Assembly (NCBI RefSeq): GCF_009857885.1
Contig: NZ_WWER01000001.1
Span: 186,001 to 250,000 of the forward strand
DNA: 64,000 nt
From: Pusillimonas sp. TS35
GTDB lineage: Bacteria > Pseudomonadota > Gammaproteobacteria > Burkholderiales > Burkholderiaceae_B
Direction of reading: 5' to 3'
The number at the start of each line of letters is the position of its first letter. Position 1 is the stretch's first letter. This document shows positions 44,755-53,169 of the stretch, one piece after another. Position numbers and translations under genes: made by a program. The notes under the pieces were generated by a model. It saw only the letters and a program-made list of their open reading frames with translations. It was not told the origin of the DNA and made no database searches.

Positions 44755-45468
44755 TTATGTTTCCTTCTCGAACAGATCGGGGTGCCGTTTGACGATTTCG
44801 GGCAGGGTGCGCAGGATCACTTGCAGATGCGCGCCCATGGCCGCCATCGCGGCCTTTTCGTCGCCTTGTTCGATGGCGTCGACGATGCGGCCATGCTGGC
44901 GCGCCAGCAACTCGAAGGGCGTTTGTGATTCCAGGCTGAGGTAGCGCACCCGATCGGTCTGCGCCTTGGACTGCTCGATGACCTCCCAGGCATAGCCGTG
45001 ATGCACAGCCAGCGCAAGCGTGCGGTGAAAGGCGTCGTCCAGCTCTTGGAAGGCGGGGTAGTCTTCCGCCTGCACGCGCATTTGGCGGGCGATCAAGTCG
45101 CGCAGCGTGCGCACCAGCGCCGGGTCGTTGCGGCGCGCGGCTTCTCCAACGATGCGTGTTTCGATTGCCTCGCGCACCCACTGCGCTTCGAGCACGCGGG
45201 CCGGGGACACCCGCACGACGAAGGTGCCTCGTTGTGGAAGGATGGCCAGCAAACGGCGCTCAGCCAGTTTGATGAAGGCCTCGCGCACCAACTGGCGGCT
45301 GATCGACAGGTGCTGGGCCAGCTGCGCTTCGGACAAGCCCTGGCCCGGCCGCAGCCGCCCCTGGATGATGGATTCGTAAAGTGCGTTGAACAGCGCGGTA
45401 CCCGCTGGGCCGGCGTCGGGGCGCCATGTCAGTGCTTTGCGCAGAAAATCCAGAGTGTTTTCGTCCAT
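44755..45468 (-). CDS. GntR-family regulator, FCD subgroup, of the uxu-TRAP operon
   Basis: This 237-residue protein has a winged helix with LSEAQLAQHLSISRQLVREAFIKL and a C-terminal FCD ligand domain (LDDAFHRTLALAVHHGYAWEVI provides the metal-binding histidines). The start at 45468 (MDENTLDFLRK) has AAGGAA five bases upstream. It is transcribed away from the uxuB-uxuA-TRAP operon, with a perfect palindrome between, so it is the likely repressor, with a hexonate or hexuronate as effector (inference). It plays the part UxuR or ExuR plays in enteric bacteria. Confidence 0.9.
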   Translation of the reverse strand: MDENTLDFLRKALTWRPDAGPAGTALFNALYESIIQGRLRPGQGLSEAQLAQHLSISRQLVREAFIKLAERRLLAILPQRGTFVVRVSPARVLEAQWVREAIETRIVGEAARRNDPALVRTLRDLIARQMRVQAEDYPAFQELDDAFHRTLALAVHHGYAWEVIEQSKAQTDRVRYLSLESQTPFELLARQHGRIVDAIEQGDEKAAMAAMGAHLQVILRTLPEIVKRHPDLFEKET

Positions 45469-45527
45469 ATTTTTCCTTGACTGGATTGGCTTGCATTCTC
45501 CATTTAAAAACTTTACCATGCCGTTCT

Positions 45528-45542
45528 ACTAGTCTGACTAGT
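45528..45542. promoter_or_regulatory. FadR-type palindromic operator of the uxu-TRAP operon
   Basis: ACTAGTCTGACTAGT is a perfect 15-base palindrome with seven-base arms and a single central base. It resembles the FadR operator pattern ACTGGTC-N-GACCAGT. It lies 60 bp from the GntR start and 39 bp from the uxuB start, ideal for control of both. Confidence 0.75.
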
Positions 45543-45580
45543 TAGGTTAAAAGAATGTCATACAAAACGGAGATGACAAG

Positions 45581-47038
45581 ATGCGATTGAGCGCGGCCAC
45601 CCTGGCTGCCTTGCCAGTCCAGGTCGCACGGCCCAGCTACCCGCGCAGCCGTGTGCAGGCGTCGGTCGTGCATCTGGGCAGTGGAGCCTTCCATCGCGCG
45701 CACCAGGCGTATTACACCGATGCAGTGCTGCGCTCGGGCGATCTTGCGTGGGGTATTGTTGGCGCCAGTCTGATGTCGGCCGACAAGAAGCTGGCCCTGC
45801 AGCCGCAAGACGGCCTGTATACGCTCAGCGAGATCGATGGCGGCGGGGAAGCGTTGCGCGTCATCGGTTCAATAGTCGGCCTGTATGGCGGGCGGGGAGA
45901 TTTGCTCGCCTTGCTCGCCCGCATGGCCGATGCCGCTACACGCATCGTGTCGCTGACCGTCACCGAAAAGGGCTACCATCTCGACCCGTCCAGCGGCCTG
46001 CTGCAGCTGACAGCGCCGGACGTCGCCGCGGATCTCGCTCGTCCTGACGCTCCCGAGACGATACTCGGGCTCGTCGTGGAGGCCCTCAGGCGTCGCCGCG
46101 CGGCGGGTGTTGCGCCGTTCACAGTACTGTCGTGCGACAACCTGCCGCAAAACGGCACGCGCGCACGCGCCGCAGTGCTGGCTTATGCCTGGCAGCGCGA
46201 TGAAGCGCTAGCGCGCTGGATCGAAGCCGAGGTTCCCTTTCCCTGTACCATGGTCGATCGCATTACGCCGGCAACCACCGATGCTGATCGCGCGCGCATC
46301 GAGGGGCTGCTGGGCATGCACGATGCCTGGCCCATCGTCACCGAACCCTTCAGCCAATGGGTGATTGAAGATCGCTTCGCCATGGGGCGTCCCGACTGGA
46401 CCGTCGGCGGCGCAGTGTTTTCGGACGACATTGAGGCCTGGGAGGCCATGAAGCTGCGCTGCCTGAATGGTGCGCATTCCACGCTGGCGTACCTCGCGTG
46501 CCTGAGCGGCTGCGAGACGGTCGCCGATGCCATGGGCGAGCCCATGATTGTCGATGCTATCGATGCCTTATGGCGGGAAGTCTGCGCGGTCACGCAGGCG
46601 CCGCGCGGCCTGGATGCCACCGCCTACGTGCAGAGCTTGAAGCGGCGTTTCGGCAACCCGGCGTTGCGGCATCGCACAGCGCAGATTGCCATGGACGGTT
46701 CGCAGAAATTGCCGCAGCGTCTGCTGGCGCCATTGCGCGACCGCATTGCGCAAGGCCTGGATTCGCCCGCGCTCGTCACGGCATTGGCCGCCTGGATGCT
46801 TTATGTGTCCGGCGTGGCGCAAGGCCGGCTGCGCACTACGCTTGAAGACCCGCTTTCGGCTCGCCTGCTCGAGACGGCGCGCCGCAGCGGTGATACGGAG
46901 GCGCTTGCGGCGGGGCTGCTGTCCATCGAATCCATGTTCGGACGCGATCTGGGTGCCCAACCTGAACTGAAGGCGGCGCTTGCGCGGCGCATCGGCGAGT
47001 TGGCGGCCCATCCGGCCATCGCGCCCGCCATTTCCTGA
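45581..47038 (+). CDS. uxuB: Mannitol dehydrogenase family oxidoreductase, fructuronate reductase-like
   Basis: This 485-residue NAD-dependent enzyme belongs to the long-chain mannitol dehydrogenase family. HLGSGAFHRAHQAYYTD is its N-terminal signature, VTEKGYHLD and VLSCDNLPQNG are conserved, and the catalytic lysine lies in EAMKLRCLNGAHSTLAYL. It most likely reduces D-fructuronate to D-mannonate, given that uxuA follows 43 bp later; tagaturonate or D-arabinitol activity is less likely. It is the first gene after the palindromic operator. Confidence 0.88.
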   Translation: MRLSAATLAALPVQVARPSYPRSRVQASVVHLGSGAFHRAHQAYYTDAVLRSGDLAWGIVGASLMSADKKLALQPQDGLYTLSEIDGGGEALRVIGSIVGLYGGRGDLLALLARMADAATRIVSLTVTEKGYHLDPSSGLLQLTAPDVAADLARPDAPETILGLVVEALRRRRAAGVAPFTVLSCDNLPQNGTRARAAVLAYAWQRDEALARWIEAEVPFPCTMVDRITPATTDADRARIEGLLGMHDAWPIVTEPFSQWVIEDRFAMGRPDWTVGGAVFSDDIEAWEAMKLRCLNGAHSTLAYLACLSGCETVADAMGEPMIVDAIDALWREVCAVTQAPRGLDATAYVQSLKRRFGNPALRHRTAQIAMDGSQKLPQRLLAPLRDRIAQGLDSPALVTALAAWMLYVSGVAQGRLRTTLEDPLSARLLETARRSGDTEALAAGLLSIESMFGRDLGAQPELKAALARRIGELAAHPAIAPAIS

Positions 47039-47081
47039 ACACCGGCATCGCCGGTCTCTCACACACTAACTGGTTGCAATC

Positions 47082-48152
47082 ATGAAGATGACTTTTCGCT
47101 GGTACGGAGAATCCGATCCGGTGAAACTGGCGTACATACGGCAGATTCCCGGCATGTACGGCATTGTTTCGGCTGTTTATGACGTGCCGGTTGGCGAGGT
47201 ATGGCCCATTGCCAGCCTGGTGGCGCTGCGCGCCCGCATCGAAGCCGCGGGCCTGAAGTTCGAGGTCGTGGAAAGCGTGCCCGTGCACGAGGACATCAAA
47301 CTGGGCAAACCCGGGCGCGATCGCTACATCGAGAACTTCAAGCAGAACATCCGCCATTGCGCCGCCGCCGGCGTAAAGGTGATTTGCTACAACTTCATGC
47401 CTGTGTTCGACTGGACACGCACTGAAATGGCCAAAGTGCTGCCCGATGGTTCCACTACCCTGGCCTTCGATGCGGAACAGGTTGCCGCCATAGACCCGGA
47501 GCAGGGCATTTCGCTGCCGGGCTGGGATGCGAGCTACCGGCCCGAGCAGCTCAAGGGCTTGCTCGACGAATACAAAAACGTGGACGAAGACGCCTTGTGG
47601 CGCAATCTCGAATACTTTCTGAAAGCGATCATCCCGGTGGCGGAAGAGGCTGGTGTGCGCATGGCGATGCACCCCGACGACCCACCGCGCCCGATATTCG
47701 GGCTGCCCCGCATCGTGAAAAACCACGATGACTTGCAGCGATTGGTGGATATTGTCGATTCTCCCAGCAATGGCCTGACGCTGTGCTCGGGTTCGTTGGG
47801 TGCGGACCTGTGCAACAACATCCCTGCTCTGGTGCGCAAATTCGGCGGGATGGGCCGCATCCACTTCGCGCACATCCGCAATGTGTCGGTGCAGCCCGAT
47901 GGCACGTTCTACGAATCCTCGCACCTGTCGTGCGAAGGCTCGCTGGATCTGGCGGAAATCGTGAAGGCCTACCACGACGTGGGAGGGGAGGTATATGTGC
48001 GCCCCGACCATGGCCGCATGATCTGGGGCGAATCCGGCAAGCCTGGCTATGGGTTGTATGATCGCGCGCTTGGTGCGGTGTATATCAACGGGCTTTGGGA
48101 GGCTGTCAGCAAGTATGCAGCCAGGTCTCAGGGCATGCCTGGCGCCGCTTGA
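47082..48152 (+). CDS. uxuA: Mannonate dehydratase
   Basis: This 356-residue TIM-barrel enzyme dehydrates D-mannonate to 2-keto-3-deoxygluconate. Family features are [20 protein letters not shown] at the start, MPVFDWTRT and [17 protein letters not shown], with metal-ligand histidines and cysteine in the barrel ([34 protein letters not shown]). It is UxuA itself, not the enolase-superfamily enzyme. It sits between uxuB and the TRAP transporter genes. KDG kinase and aldolase are not in the window. Confidence 0.95.
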   Translation: MKMTFRWYGESDPVKLAYIRQIPGMYGIVSAVYDVPVGEVWPIASLVALRARIEAAGLKFEVVESVPVHEDIKLGKPGRDRYIENFKQNIRHCAAAGVKVICYNFMPVFDWTRTEMAKVLPDGSTTLAFDAEQVAAIDPEQGISLPGWDASYRPEQLKGLLDEYKNVDEDALWRNLEYFLKAIIPVAEEAGVRMAMHPDDPPRPIFGLPRIVKNHDDLQRLVDIVDSPSNGLTLCSGSLGADLCNNIPALVRKFGGMGRIHFAHIRNVSVQPDGTFYESSHLSCEGSLDLAEIVKAYHDVGGEVYVRPDHGRMIWGESGKPGYGLYDRALGAVYINGLWEAVSKYAARSQGMPGAA

Positions 48153-48272
48153 CGGCGCCGCCTCGTCAGCACCCACTAGCCGATTACAGATAGCCAAGGG
48201 CCAATTGTTTATTGTCCATTGCCCATAGCCAGTAGCAGGCAGTCAATTTTCAACCACAAAGGAGACACCACT

Positions 48273-49262
48273 GTGAAGAAATACGTAAAAACCCTTCTGG
48301 CCGCAGCCGCGGCAACATTAATGGCGGGCGCCGCCTGCGCCGATACCATCACGATCAAGGTTGCCAACTATTTTGCGGCCGAGCACCCGCAGAACGTTGC
48401 CCTGCGCGAAAAGTTCAAGCCTATGGTGGAAAAGAACTCGGGCGGCACGCTGAAGGTCAATATCTTCGAGAACAACAAGCTGGGTGGCGAGCAGCAGTTC
48501 TATACGGGCGTGCGCAACGGCACCATCGATATGGGTCTGCCGGGCATGATCATGCAGGCCGATGTGCCCCGCATGGGGGTGCCGGAGTGGCCCTTCATGC
48601 TGCGCGATTTCAAGCACGCCAAGGCCGTACTGCAGGGCCCCATCGGCAAGGAGCTTGCCGAAGATCTTGAAAAGACACACGGCGTGCATGTGCTGGCCTG
48701 GAGCGTCAACGGTTTCCGTATGTTCTCGACTAGCAAGCCGCTGGAAACCTGGGATGATTTCAAGAACATCCGTATGCGTATGCCCAACACGCCGGTATAC
48801 GTAAAGATGGGTCAGGCACTGGGCATGACAGTGTCGCCCATGCCCTTGTCCGAGGTGTTCACCGCCATGGAGCAGAAGGTGGTTGATGGCCAGGACAACC
48901 CCATCGCCACCGTGCGGGCGTCCGGTTTCTACGAAGTGCAAAACCAGATCTTTGAATCGCGTCACAGCTTCAGCCCCAATGTGCTGATCGTCAGCAAGAA
49001 GCTGTGGGGCAAACTGACGCCCGAGCAGAAAAAGGTGGTGGAAGACGCTGCCGCAGCCTATGCCGATTACCAGTGGCAATTGGCTGAGAGCGGCTATGAA
49101 ACCGACAAGAAGTTCCTGCAGGAACACAAGATGAAGTTCGTGACGCCGGATGCTGAGCTGCGCCGCAAGATGGAAACCGCCACTGCGCCGGTGCTGGACG
49201 AATACTACGCCAAGTATCCCTGGGCAAAGGATCTGGTGGCACGGGTCAAGGCGGCCAACTAG
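48273..49262 (+). CDS. dctP: TRAP transporter solute-binding protein (DctP family)
   Basis: This 329-residue periplasmic protein binds a sugar acid for import. A signal peptide (TLLAAAAATLMAGAACA) precedes the mature start. GGTLKVNIFENNKLGGEQQF, FKNIRMRMPNTPVYVKMGQA (arginine that salt-bridges the carboxylate), and MEQKVVDGQDNPIATVRAS are DctP hallmarks. The start is GTG at 48273 with AAAGGAG nine bases ahead; the open frame back to 48219 is rejected. The operon context suggests mannonate, gulonate, idonate or a hexuronate as ligand. Confidence 0.93.
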   Translation: MKKYVKTLLAAAAATLMAGAACADTITIKVANYFAAEHPQNVALREKFKPMVEKNSGGTLKVNIFENNKLGGEQQFYTGVRNGTIDMGLPGMIMQADVPRMGVPEWPFMLRDFKHAKAVLQGPIGKELAEDLEKTHGVHVLAWSVNGFRMFSTSKPLETWDDFKNIRMRMPNTPVYVKMGQALGMTVSPMPLSEVFTAMEQKVVDGQDNPIATVRASGFYEVQNQIFESRHSFSPNVLIVSKKLWGKLTPEQKKVVEDAAAAYADYQWQLAESGYETDKKFLQEHKMKFVTPDAELRRKMETATAPVLDEYYAKYPWAKDLVARVKAAN

Positions 49263-49344
49263 TCGTACGGGCCGGCTCCCGCAGCAATTCGAACGAGGCC
49301 GGGTGTGGCGCATGCGGCGCGCCTGGCCGTTTCAAGGAAGCAAC

Positions 49345-49896
49345 ATGAGCAAACCGTCGGGCGGCTCGGTCGGGCTTATTACGCGCGGCCTCAATCTGGC
49401 GATCGCGGGCGCATTGGCGCTGATGGCTATCTTTGTTTTTGCCAATGTCATCATGCGGTACTTTTTTCACTCGGGCCTGACGTGGGCCGAAGAGGTGTCG
49501 CGTTTTCTTTTCATCTGGCTGATTTTCCTGGGTGCCATCGTTGCCTTCAAGGCGAACGAGCATCTGGGCATCGACGCCTTGGCGCGCCGCCTGTCGGTGC
49601 GCGGGCGGCGCATCTTGTTCGCGGCTAACAGCCTTATCATCCTGGCCACGCTGGGCCTTACGCTGCATGGCGCATGGCTGCTCACGGTCATGAACCTCGA
49701 TCAATCCTCGCCAGCCATCAATCTGCCTTATGCCTACGTGTATTCGTCGGGCCTGGTCGGGCTTCTGGGCATGGCCATCATCGTCGTGATCAATCTTTAC
49801 AAGCTGCTTTCCGGGCGCATGGATGACGATGCTCTCATCATGTCTGTCGAGTCCGAAGAGATGGCCGACCGGGCCATCGCGGAGGAACGCAAATGA
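49345..49896 (+). CDS. dctQ: TRAP transporter small permease (DctQ family)
   Basis: This 183-residue protein has four membrane segments and the DctQ pattern VIMRYFFHSGLTWAEEVSRFLFIWLIF-like (residues about 38-63), including the conserved WAEE and R. It pairs with DctM. The start at 49345 has AAGGAAG close upstream; an overlapping open frame from 49150 runs through the dctP end and is rejected. Its stop overlaps dctM by ATGA. Confidence 0.93.
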   Translation: MSKPSGGSVGLITRGLNLAIAGALALMAIFVFANVIMRYFFHSGLTWAEEVSRFLFIWLIFLGAIVAFKANEHLGIDALARRLSVRGRRILFAANSLIILATLGLTLHGAWLLTVMNLDQSSPAINLPYAYVYSSGLVGLLGMAIIVVINLYKLLSGRMDDDALIMSVESEEMADRAIAEERK

Positions 49897-51176
49897 CGGT
49901 GCTTGTATTTCTGGTGTCGCTGTGCGGCGCGATGGCGCTGGGTATCCCCATCGCGTTCTCGCTACTGGTCTGTGGGATTGCGCTGATGGTGTTCCTGGGC
50001 GAGTTCGACACACAAATCCTGGCGTCCAATCTGCTCGATGGTGCCGACAACTTCCCCCTGATGGCCATACCGTTCTTTATCCTGGCTGGCGAGCTGATGA
50101 ACGCGGGCGGGATTTCCCGGCGCATTATCGAATTTGCCATGTCGCTGGTGGGGCATGTGCGCGGCGGCCTGGGGTATGTGGCGATCATCGCCAGCGTCAT
50201 CTTTGCGGGGCTGTCGGGCTCCGCAGTGGCCGACACGGCCGCGCTCGCGGCGGTGCTTGTGCCCATGATGGTGGCGGCGGGCCATGATCGCGCCGAATCG
50301 GGCGCATTGATTGCAGCATCGGGCATTATCGCGCCCATTATTCCCCCCAGCGTACCCATGATTGTCTTTGGGGTGACCGCCGGGGTGTCCATTTCCAAGC
50401 TGTTCATGTCGGGCATCGTGCCGGGCCTTATGCTGGCGGTGTTTCTTGCCATCGGGTGGGCGTACATGACGCGCAAGGGCAAGTTCAAGGTTCGCCCGCG
50501 CAGCAATGCGCGCCAGATCGCGATGTCGGCGCGCGCCGCACTGTGGGCGATCGGCTTGCCCGTTATCATTGTGGTGGGCCTGCGCGGCGGGGTGTTCACG
50601 CCCACCGAAGCGGCAGCCATCGCCGCTTGGTATGCGCTGTTTGTGGGCGCGGTGGTGTATCGCGAACTGTCGATGCGCATGCTGCTGAACGCCTTGGTGT
50701 CGTCGGCCAAAACCAGTGCGGTCATCATGTTGCTGGCCGCGGCCGCGATGGTGTCCTCGTACCTGATCACGCTGGCCAACATCCCCGAGCAGCTCACCGG
50801 CTTTCTAGAGCCGCTGAAGGACAACAAGATACTCCTGATGCTGGCTATTAATGTCGTGGTGCTGCTGGTCGGCACGGCCATGGACGTCATGCCTACCATC
50901 CTGATCCTGACGCCCGTTCTGATGCCAATAGTGAAAATGGCCGGCATCGATCCCGTTTACTTTGGGCTGATGTTTATATTCAACAACTGCATAGGCTTGC
51001 TGACGCCGCCGGTGGGAACAGTACTCAATGTGGCCGCTGGGGTGGGGCGTATGTCCATGGAAAGCATCATCAAGGCGGTGATGCCGTTCGTCTGGATCGA
51101 AGTGGCTTTGTTGCTGCTGCTGACGCTCTTCCCCGACCTGGTGATCGTGCCCATGCAGTTTCTGACGCAACGCTGA
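49893..51176 (+). CDS. dctM: TRAP transporter large permease (DctM family)
   Basis: This 427-residue protein has about 12 membrane helices. Family motifs include PLMAIPFFILAGELMNAGGI, GLSGSAVADTAALAAVLVP, SGIIAPIIPPSVPMIVFG and NNCIGLLTPPVGTVLNV. It uses the sodium gradient to import the substrate delivered by DctP. It begins in the ATGA overlap with dctQ and is followed 24 bp later by the dehydrogenase gene. Confidence 0.95.
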   Translation: MTVLVFLVSLCGAMALGIPIAFSLLVCGIALMVFLGEFDTQILASNLLDGADNFPLMAIPFFILAGELMNAGGISRRIIEFAMSLVGHVRGGLGYVAIIASVIFAGLSGSAVADTAALAAVLVPMMVAAGHDRAESGALIAASGIIAPIIPPSVPMIVFGVTAGVSISKLFMSGIVPGLMLAVFLAIGWAYMTRKGKFKVRPRSNARQIAMSARAALWAIGLPVIIVVGLRGGVFTPTEAAAIAAWYALFVGAVVYRELSMRMLLNALVSSAKTSAVIMLLAAAAMVSSYLITLANIPEQLTGFLEPLKDNKILLMLAINVVVLLVGTAMDVMPTILILTPVLMPIVKMAGIDPVYFGLMFIFNNCIGLLTPPVGTVLNVAAGVGRMSMESIIKAVMPFVWIEVALLLLLTLFPDLVIVPMQFLTQR

Positions 51177-51200
51177 TTTTTAGGAATGCAGGAGATACCC

Positions 51201-52244
51201 ATGAAAACCCGAGCTTGTGTATTGCACGCACAACAGGATGTACGCATCGAAACGCTGGACGTCGGCGAGATCGCGCCCACCGAGGTGTTGGTGAGGATGG
51301 GCGCAGGCGGCGTCTGCGGGTCTGACATCCATTATTTCTGGGATGGCGGCATTGGCACCATACGCGTTAGCGAGCCCATTGTTCTGGGTCACGAAGTGGC
51401 TGGCACAGTCCAGGCGGTGGGCGGTGCGGTACAGGGCCTGAAACCCGGTGACAAGGTGGCGTTAAACCCAAGCCGGGCCTGTGGCCAGTGTCGCTACTGC
51501 CGCGAAGGCCAGTATCACCATTGCTTGAACATGCAGTTTTTCGGCAGCGCGATGTTCAAGCCGCACAGCCAGGGTGGCTTCCGTGACCTGATGGTCGTTG
51601 ACCAGGCGCAGTGCGAGCCAGTTGGTGCCAGTGTCTCCCTGGGCGAGGCTGCGTGCGCAGAGCCGCTCTCGGTCGCCGTGCATGCCGTTAACCAAGCGGG
51701 TAGCCTGGTGGGCAAGCGGGTGCTCGTCACCGGCGTGGGGCCGATCGGTGCACTGGTCGTGGCGATGGCCAAGTATGCCGGCGCGCTCGAGATCGTTGCT
51801 ACCGACCTTTCGGCGGCACCGCTGAAGGCCGCCGCCGCCATGGGGGCCACCGCCGTCATCAATGGCAGCGAGGAACCGCAGCGCCTGATGGCCGAGTATT
51901 CCGCCGACAAAGGGGCTTTCGATGTCGTGTTTGAATGCAGCGGCGCCGCGCCGGTGCTCAAGCAGGTGTTTGCCTTGACGCGGCCGCGCGGCACCGTCGT
52001 CCAGGTTGGCGTCATGGGTGAGACCCCCATCCCCATGAACGCGCTGGTTGGCAAGGAAATCTCGCTGGTCGGCACCCATCGGGCCAACACCGAGTTCGCC
52101 ACAGCCGCCCGCCTGATACGCGAACGCCGCATTGATGTGCGCCCCATCATCTCCGATACGCTGCCCATGGAGCGCATTGGCGAGGCTTTCAGCATGGCGC
52201 GCGACCGCTCGTCGCACATGAAGGTGCAGCTCAGCTTTGCGTGA
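51201..52244 (+). CDS. Zinc-dependent alcohol dehydrogenase, L-idonate/L-gulonate 5-dehydrogenase-like
   Basis: This 347-residue medium-chain dehydrogenase has catalytic-zinc ligands in GGVCGSDIHYF and GHEVAG, and the structural-zinc cysteines in ACGQCRYCREGQYHHC. The NAD motif is GVGPIGALVVAMAK. CGSDIHYFWDGGIG is close to the L-idonate 5-dehydrogenase group. In this operon it would oxidise L-gulonate or L-idonate at C5, feeding UxuB and UxuA. The start at 51201 has AGGAGA close upstream; an in-frame ATG at 51186 is less likely. Confidence 0.88.
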   Translation: MKTRACVLHAQQDVRIETLDVGEIAPTEVLVRMGAGGVCGSDIHYFWDGGIGTIRVSEPIVLGHEVAGTVQAVGGAVQGLKPGDKVALNPSRACGQCRYCREGQYHHCLNMQFFGSAMFKPHSQGGFRDLMVVDQAQCEPVGASVSLGEAACAEPLSVAVHAVNQAGSLVGKRVLVTGVGPIGALVVAMAKYAGALEIVATDLSAAPLKAAAAMGATAVINGSEEPQRLMAEYSADKGAFDVVFECSGAAPVLKQVFALTRPRGTVVQVGVMGETPIPMNALVGKEISLVGTHRANTEFATAARLIRERRIDVRPIISDTLPMERIGEAFSMARDRSSHMKVQLSFA

Positions 52245-52440
52245 TGGCGCCGACGCCTGATCGCCGGGGATCAGGCTGGTGCTCGATGCGCGGCTTCAGC
52301 GCGCCGATGGCAGCGGCCGCCATCGTGGCTATCACGCTGATCGTGCCCGAAGGCAGAAAGGCCTTAGCCGCCAATTGTGAGTCATCAGCCGCCGACGCAG
52401 TAAACTTCATGCACGCGCACATCCCGGAGCTGAATACATT

Positions 52441-53058
52441 ATGGTGTTGTTGACCCTATACTTGGTGGCGATCACCGCCGAGGCCATGACGGCCGCCTTG
52501 GCTGCCGGCCGGCGCGACATGGACTGGGTGGGGGTGTGTATCATCGCCTGCGTGACGGCGCTTGGGGGCGGCTCGGTGCGCGACGTGCTGCTGGGCCATT
52601 ATCCACTTACCTGGGTCAAGCACCCCGAGTACCTCTGGATGACGGCTGGCGCGGCCATCTTCACGGCCATCATTGCCCCTGTCATGCGCCGCCTGCACGG
52701 TTTGTTCCTGCGGCTGGACGCGTTGGGCCTGGTCGTCTTTACCGTTATCGGCTGCATGGTCGCCCTTGAGATGCAACTCCCGTTCACCATCGTGCTCATC
52801 AGCGGCATGATCACCGGCTGCGCGGGGGGCGTGCTGCGCGACATCCTGTGCAACGATATCCCCCTGCTGTTGCGCAAAGAGCTGTACGCCAGCGTGTCGG
52901 TGGTCACGGGTGCGATGTTTATTGGCAGCCAGGCCGCGGGTTTACACACCAACGTAGCGATGATCGTTTCCATGGTTGTCGGCTTTGCCATGCGCATGCT
53001 GGCTCTGCGGTTCAACTGGCAGATGCCCAGGTTTGTGTACCGGGACGAGTGGCGATAA
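52441..53058 (+). CDS. TRIC-type (UPF0126/YadS-like) membrane protein
   Basis: This 205-residue protein has seven membrane helices in two similar halves. Each half carries the glycine-rich helix break of the prokaryotic TRIC cation-channel family: ALGGGSVRDVLLG in the first and GCAGGVLRDILCNDIPLL in the second. Members conduct monovalent cations in vitro, but the biological role is unclear. It is 196 bp after the dehydrogenase gene and has no strong ribosome site. The Rhs gene ends 111 bp after it on the other strand. Confidence 0.92.
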   Translation: MVLLTLYLVAITAEAMTAALAAGRRDMDWVGVCIIACVTALGGGSVRDVLLGHYPLTWVKHPEYLWMTAGAAIFTAIIAPVMRRLHGLFLRLDALGLVVFTVIGCMVALEMQLPFTIVLISGMITGCAGGVLRDILCNDIPLLLRKELYASVSVVTGAMFIGSQAAGLHTNVAMIVSMVVGFAMRMLALRFNWQMPRFVYRDEWR

Positions 53059-53169
53059 CGCGGCAAACACGGCGGCAGCCTCGACTATCCCGCATGCCTG
53101 GGATGACAGCGGCGTCGCCGGTACGGCCAGCACCAGGGCCATGAGCGGCCTGGCCTGCAACGGTCTGTG

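Noticed and set aside
52942-53160. 72-codon minus-strand open frame directly after Rhs as an immunity gene
   Set aside because: Most of it is antisense to the well-supported TRIC gene and it has no immunity-like features.
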